Assembly (NCBI RefSeq): GCF_014784055.1
Contig: NZ_CP061813.1
Location: 521,501 to 585,500 of the forward strand
From: Polaribacter haliotis
Lineage (GTDB): Bacteria > Bacteroidota > Bacteroidia > Flavobacteriales > Flavobacteriaceae
DNA length: 64,000 nt
Direction of reading: 5' to 3'
Part shown: piece by piece, positions 61,307 to 64,000 of the stretch
How the letters are laid out: the number at the start of each line of letters is the position of its first letter
Position numbering within the stretch: the stretch's first letter is position 1
The notes under the pieces: generated by a model
What the model was told of the DNA's origin: nothing
What the model saw: the letters and a program-made list of their open reading frames with translations, nothing else
Database searches by the model: none
Made by a program: the position numbers and the translations under genes

Positions 61307-63577
61307 ATGGCTTTTGATATAGATATGATCAAAAAAGTGTATGCTAACGTTGTGGAACGAGTAGATGCAGCACGTGAAATTACAGGGAAACCTTTAACTT
61401 TAGCAGAGAAAATTTTATACTCTCATCTTTGGGATGGAAATCCTACCAAAGCTTTTACGCGTGGTAAAGACTATGTAGATTTCGCACCAGATAGAATTGC
61501 TTTACAAGATGCAACTGCACAAATGGCTTTATTACAGTTTATGCAAGCTGGTAAAACAAAAGTTGCTGTTCCTACAACAACACATTGTGATCACTTAATT
61601 CAGGCCAAAAATGGGGCAAGTTTAGATTTACAATCTGCCTTAAATACAAGTAACGAAGTTTTTAATTTCTTAGAATCGGTATCTAATAAATACGGTTTAG
61701 GTTTCTGGAAACCAGGAGCAGGAATTATACACCAAGTAGTATTAGAAAATTATGCATTTCCAGGAGGAATGATGATTGGTACAGATTCTCATACTGTAAA
61801 CGCAGGAGGATTAGGAATGGTAGCTATTGGAGTTGGTGGAGCAGATGCTGTAGATGTAATGGCAGGAATGGCTTGGGAATTAAAGTTTCCAAAATTAATA
61901 GGTGTTAAATTAACAGGAAAACTTTCTGGTTGGACTGCACCAAAAGATGTTATTTTAAAAGTTGCTGGAATTGTTTCTGCTAAAGGAGGAACAGGAGCAA
62001 TCGTAGAATATTTTGGAGAAGGAGCAAAAGCAATGTCTTGTACTGGAAAAGGTACAATTTGTAATATGGGAGCAGAAATTGGAGCAACAACTTCAACTTT
62101 TGGTTACGACGAATCTATGGAACGTTATTTACGTGCTACAGATAGAAGTGATGTTGCAGATGCAGCAAATAAGGTAAAAGATTATTTAACTGGAGATGAT
62201 GAAGTTTATGCAAATCCAGATGCTTATTTCGACCAAGTTATAGAAATTAACTTATCAGAATTAAGCCCATTATTAAATGGACCTTTTACACCAGATTTAT
62301 CTACGAAAGCAGGTTCTGATATGACTAAAAAAGCTAATGAAAATGATTGGCCTTTAGCTGTTGAATGGGGTTTAATTGGGTCTTGTACAAACTCTTCTTA
62401 TGAAGATTTATCTCGAGCATCTTCGATTGCACAACAAGCGATAGATAAAGGATTAAAAATGAAATCTGAATTAGGAATTAACCCAGGTTCTGAAAAAGTA
62501 AGATATACTGCAGATAGAGATGGGATTATTGGAATTTTCGAAAAATTAGATGCTAAGATTTTTACAAATGCTTGTGGACCATGTATTGGTCAATGGGCAA
62601 GATACTCAGATCCTAAAAATGCACCTAAGAACTCGATAATTCATTCTTTTAATAGAAACTTTGCAAAACGTGCAGATGGGAACCCAAATACACATGCTTT
62701 TGTAGCTTCACCAGAAATGGTTGCAGCAGTTGCAATTGCTGGTCGTTTAGATTTTAATCCAATGACGGATAAATTAATAAATAAAAACGGAGAAGAAGTA
62801 ATGTTAGATGAACCTACAGGATGGGAATTACCTCCAAAAGGTTTTGAAGTAAAAGATGATGGGTATTTAGCACCAGAGGAAGATGGAAGTCATGTTAAAA
62901 TTGCTGTTAATGACGATTCTGAAAGATTACAATTATTAGAGCCTTTTACACCAATTGGAAATGATATTTCTGGAGCAAAATTGTTAATTAAAGCTTTCGG
63001 AAAATGTACTACAGATCATATATCTATGGCTGGACCATGGTTACGTTTTAGAGGTCATTTAGATAATATTTCTAACAACTGTTTAATTGGAGCTGTAAAC
63101 GATTTTGGTAGAAAAACTAATTTAGTAAAGAACCAATTAACAGGAGAATTTGGTGGAGTACCAGATACAGCAAGAGCTTATAAAGCTGCAGGCGTAAAAT
63201 CTATTGTTGTTGGAGACCATAATTATGGAGAAGGTTCTTCTAGGGAACATGCAGCTATGGAACCAAGACATTTAGGTGTTGTTGCTGTTTTAGTAAAATC
63301 TTTTGCTAGAATTCATGAAACAAACTTAAAGAAACAAGGTATGCTAGGTTTAACATTTGCAAATGAAGCAGATTACGACTTAATTCAAGAAGATGATACT
63401 TTCAACTTTATAGATATGAATGAATTTGCACCAAACAAACCTTTAACAATTGAAGTTGTTCATGCAGATGGAAGTAAAGACATTGTAATGGCAAACCATA
63501 CATATAACCAAGGTCAAATCGATTGGTATAACGAAGGATCTGCTTTAAATTTAATAAAAAAGGAAAACGCTAAGTAA
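61307..63577 (+). CDS. acnA: Aconitate hydratase
   Basis: A 756-aa iron-sulfur enzyme of the TCA cycle, interconverting citrate and isocitrate. The [4Fe-4S] ligands are C360 ([12 protein letters not shown]) and C423/C426 ([10 protein letters not shown]). Active-site stretches [13 protein letters not shown] and [24 protein letters not shown] (written in part as [13 protein letters not shown]) are present, and the swivel domain forms the C-terminal part. The length of about 755 matches the mitochondrial-type aconitase group common in Bacteroidota. The terminator follows. Confidence 0.96.
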   Translation: MAFDIDMIKKVYANVVERVDAAREITGKPLTLAEKILYSHLWDGNPTKAFTRGKDYVDFAPDRIALQDATAQMALLQFMQAGKTKVAVPTTTHCDHLIQAKNGASLDLQSALNTSNEVFNFLESVSNKYGLGFWKPGAGIIHQVVLENYAFPGGMMIGTDSHTVNAGGLGMVAIGVGGADAVDVMAGMAWELKFPKLIGVKLTGKLSGWTAPKDVILKVAGIVSAKGGTGAIVEYFGEGAKAMSCTGKGTICNMGAEIGATTSTFGYDESMERYLRATDRSDVADAANKVKDYLTGDDEVYANPDAYFDQVIEINLSELSPLLNGPFTPDLSTKAGSDMTKKANENDWPLAVEWGLIGSCTNSSYEDLSRASSIAQQAIDKGLKMKSELGINPGSEKVRYTADRDGIIGIFEKLDAKIFTNACGPCIGQWARYSDPKNAPKNSIIHSFNRNFAKRADGNPNTHAFVASPEMVAAVAIAGRLDFNPMTDKLINKNGEEVMLDEPTGWELPPKGFEVKDDGYLAPEEDGSHVKIAVNDDSERLQLLEPFTPIGNDISGAKLLIKAFGKCTTDHISMAGPWLRFRGHLDNISNNCLIGAVNDFGRKTNLVKNQLTGEFGGVPDTARAYKAAGVKSIVVGDHNYGEGSSREHAAMEPRHLGVVAVLVKSFARIHETNLKKQGMLGLTFANEADYDLIQEDDTFNFIDMNEFAPNKPLTIEVVHADGSKDIVMANHTYNQGQIDWYNEGSALNLIKKENAK

Positions 63578-63600
63578 TTATAGTTTTCTTGTTATTATAT

Positions 63601-63632
63601 AAAACTCCTGAAGAAATTCAGGAGTTTTTTTG
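63601..63632 (+). terminator. Terminator of the aconitase gene
   Basis: Stem aaaactcctgaa / ttcaggagtttt around a GAAA loop, then T's; the same design as the terminator at 13762-13790. Confidence 0.9.
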
Positions 63633-63686
63633 TAAGTATATACCAAAATTTTAGACTTTTAATGTATCCAACAAAATTATTAACTT

Positions 63687-64000
63687 ATGAGAAATCTATG
63701 GTTTTTCGACAACGTAAATTTATTCAATCTTTTATGTCCTCATAAATTTAAAGAATATAAAGAATGTCACACTTTCGACACTTATAAAAAAAGTGACTAC
63801 ATCTATTTTGCTGATGATGCTGCAAGTAAAGTTTTCTTGATTCAGAATGGAAAGGTAAAAATTGGTTATTATACAGAAGAAGGAGATGAAGTTGTAAATG
63901 CCATTTTAACAAAAGGACAATTATTTGGGGAAAAAGCAATTTTAGGAGAAGAAAAAAGAAACGAATTTGCACAGTCTTTAGATAATAAAACATCTATTTG
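63687..64000 (+). CDS. Crp/Fnr-family transcriptional regulator, N-terminal part (cut by window edge)
   Basis: The first 104 codons of a cyclic-nucleotide-binding-domain regulator. The protein starts MRNLWFFDNVNLFNLL and continues with the beta-roll: YIYFADDAASKVFLIQNGKVKIGYY, EEGDEVVNAILTKGQLFGEKAI. The effector-binding PGEx-type loop is represented by KGQLFGEKAILGE. The DNA-binding winged helix is beyond the right edge. No Fnr-type cysteine cluster at the N-terminus is visible except C17 and C28, too few. Family sure, ligand and targets unknown. Confidence 0.88.
   Translation, partial: MRNLWFFDNVNLFNLLCPHKFKEYKECHTFDTYKKSDYIYFADDAASKVFLIQNGKVKIGYYTEEGDEVVNAILTKGQLFGEKAILGEEKRNEFAQSLDNKTSI

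Noticed and set aside
63748..63993. 81-aa frame on the minus strand at the right edge
   Set aside because: Leucine-rich shadow of the Crp/Fnr-family gene on the plus strand.

Overview
The window reads as chromosomal DNA of a marine-type flavobacterium (Bacteroidota, Flavobacteriaceae; Polaribacter/Tenacibaculum-like, genus not determinable from this sequence). The evidence is very AT-rich DNA, many TonB-dependent receptors with CarboxypepD_reg-like N-termini, lipoproteins with short lipoboxes, Bacteroidota families (DUF4290, DUF4331, FecR with DUF4974-like C-terminus, BtuG-like propeller), and promoters of the Bacteroidota type (TTG, about 20 bp, TAnnTTTG) instead of TATAAT. I see no tRNA, CRISPR array, insertion sequence or prophage; it looks like ordinary core chromosome with a few accessory islets.

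Layout. 1-460: 5' part of a voltage-gated ion channel (minus). 653-5538: a DUF4331 protein encoded as two separate polypeptides, a TPR lipoprotein and a His-rich TonB receptor, followed (minus) by an ArsR/AHSA1 pair with a clear operator and by an ECF sigma/RskA anti-sigma pair. 8373-13320 (minus): acyl-CoA reductase-serC-serA-yggS-exonuclease operon, divergent from a ferredoxin. 13915-21539 (minus): two paralogous TonB receptors with a FecI/FecR surface-signalling pair. 21699-22790: ychF. 22918-28945 (minus): SCO, acyltransferase and a PHM-like copper-site protein, then PAP2, a DUF457-type membrane protein and a reductase-like SDR. 29000-38723: gcvT, VF530, topB, tex plus a 47-aa protein, GNAT, FAH and lysA. 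38970-43556: topoisomerase IV parE-parC. 43576-46579: an unknown gene, DUF2834, a racemase and a 7TM-DISM/LuxR regulator. 46731-51116: a vitamin B12 locus (BtuF-like, cobalamin riboswitch, BtuB-like receptor, BtuG-like propeller). 51231-53080 (minus): a SatD/DUF3307 operon with three tandem palindromic operators. 53358-58674: uvrD, DUF4290, murA, phosphodiesterase. 58787-60632: grpE-dnaJ, then rnpB (RNase P RNA), aconitase, and the start of a Crp/Fnr regulator at the right edge.

How it fits together. Several units are regulatory circuits legible from DNA alone: ArsR operator over a promoter, SatD operators beside a perfect promoter, cobalamin riboswitch over btuB-btuG, FecI-FecR-receptor signalling, and a sigma-54-like promoter before grpE. 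The most interesting points are the PHM-like copper protein in an operon with an SCO copper chaperone, the 28-bp-spaced palindromes before satD, the split DUF4331/His-rich receptor locus, and one short dispersed repeat found in three very different settings: an intergenic region, in frame inside topB, and inside a riboswitch arm.
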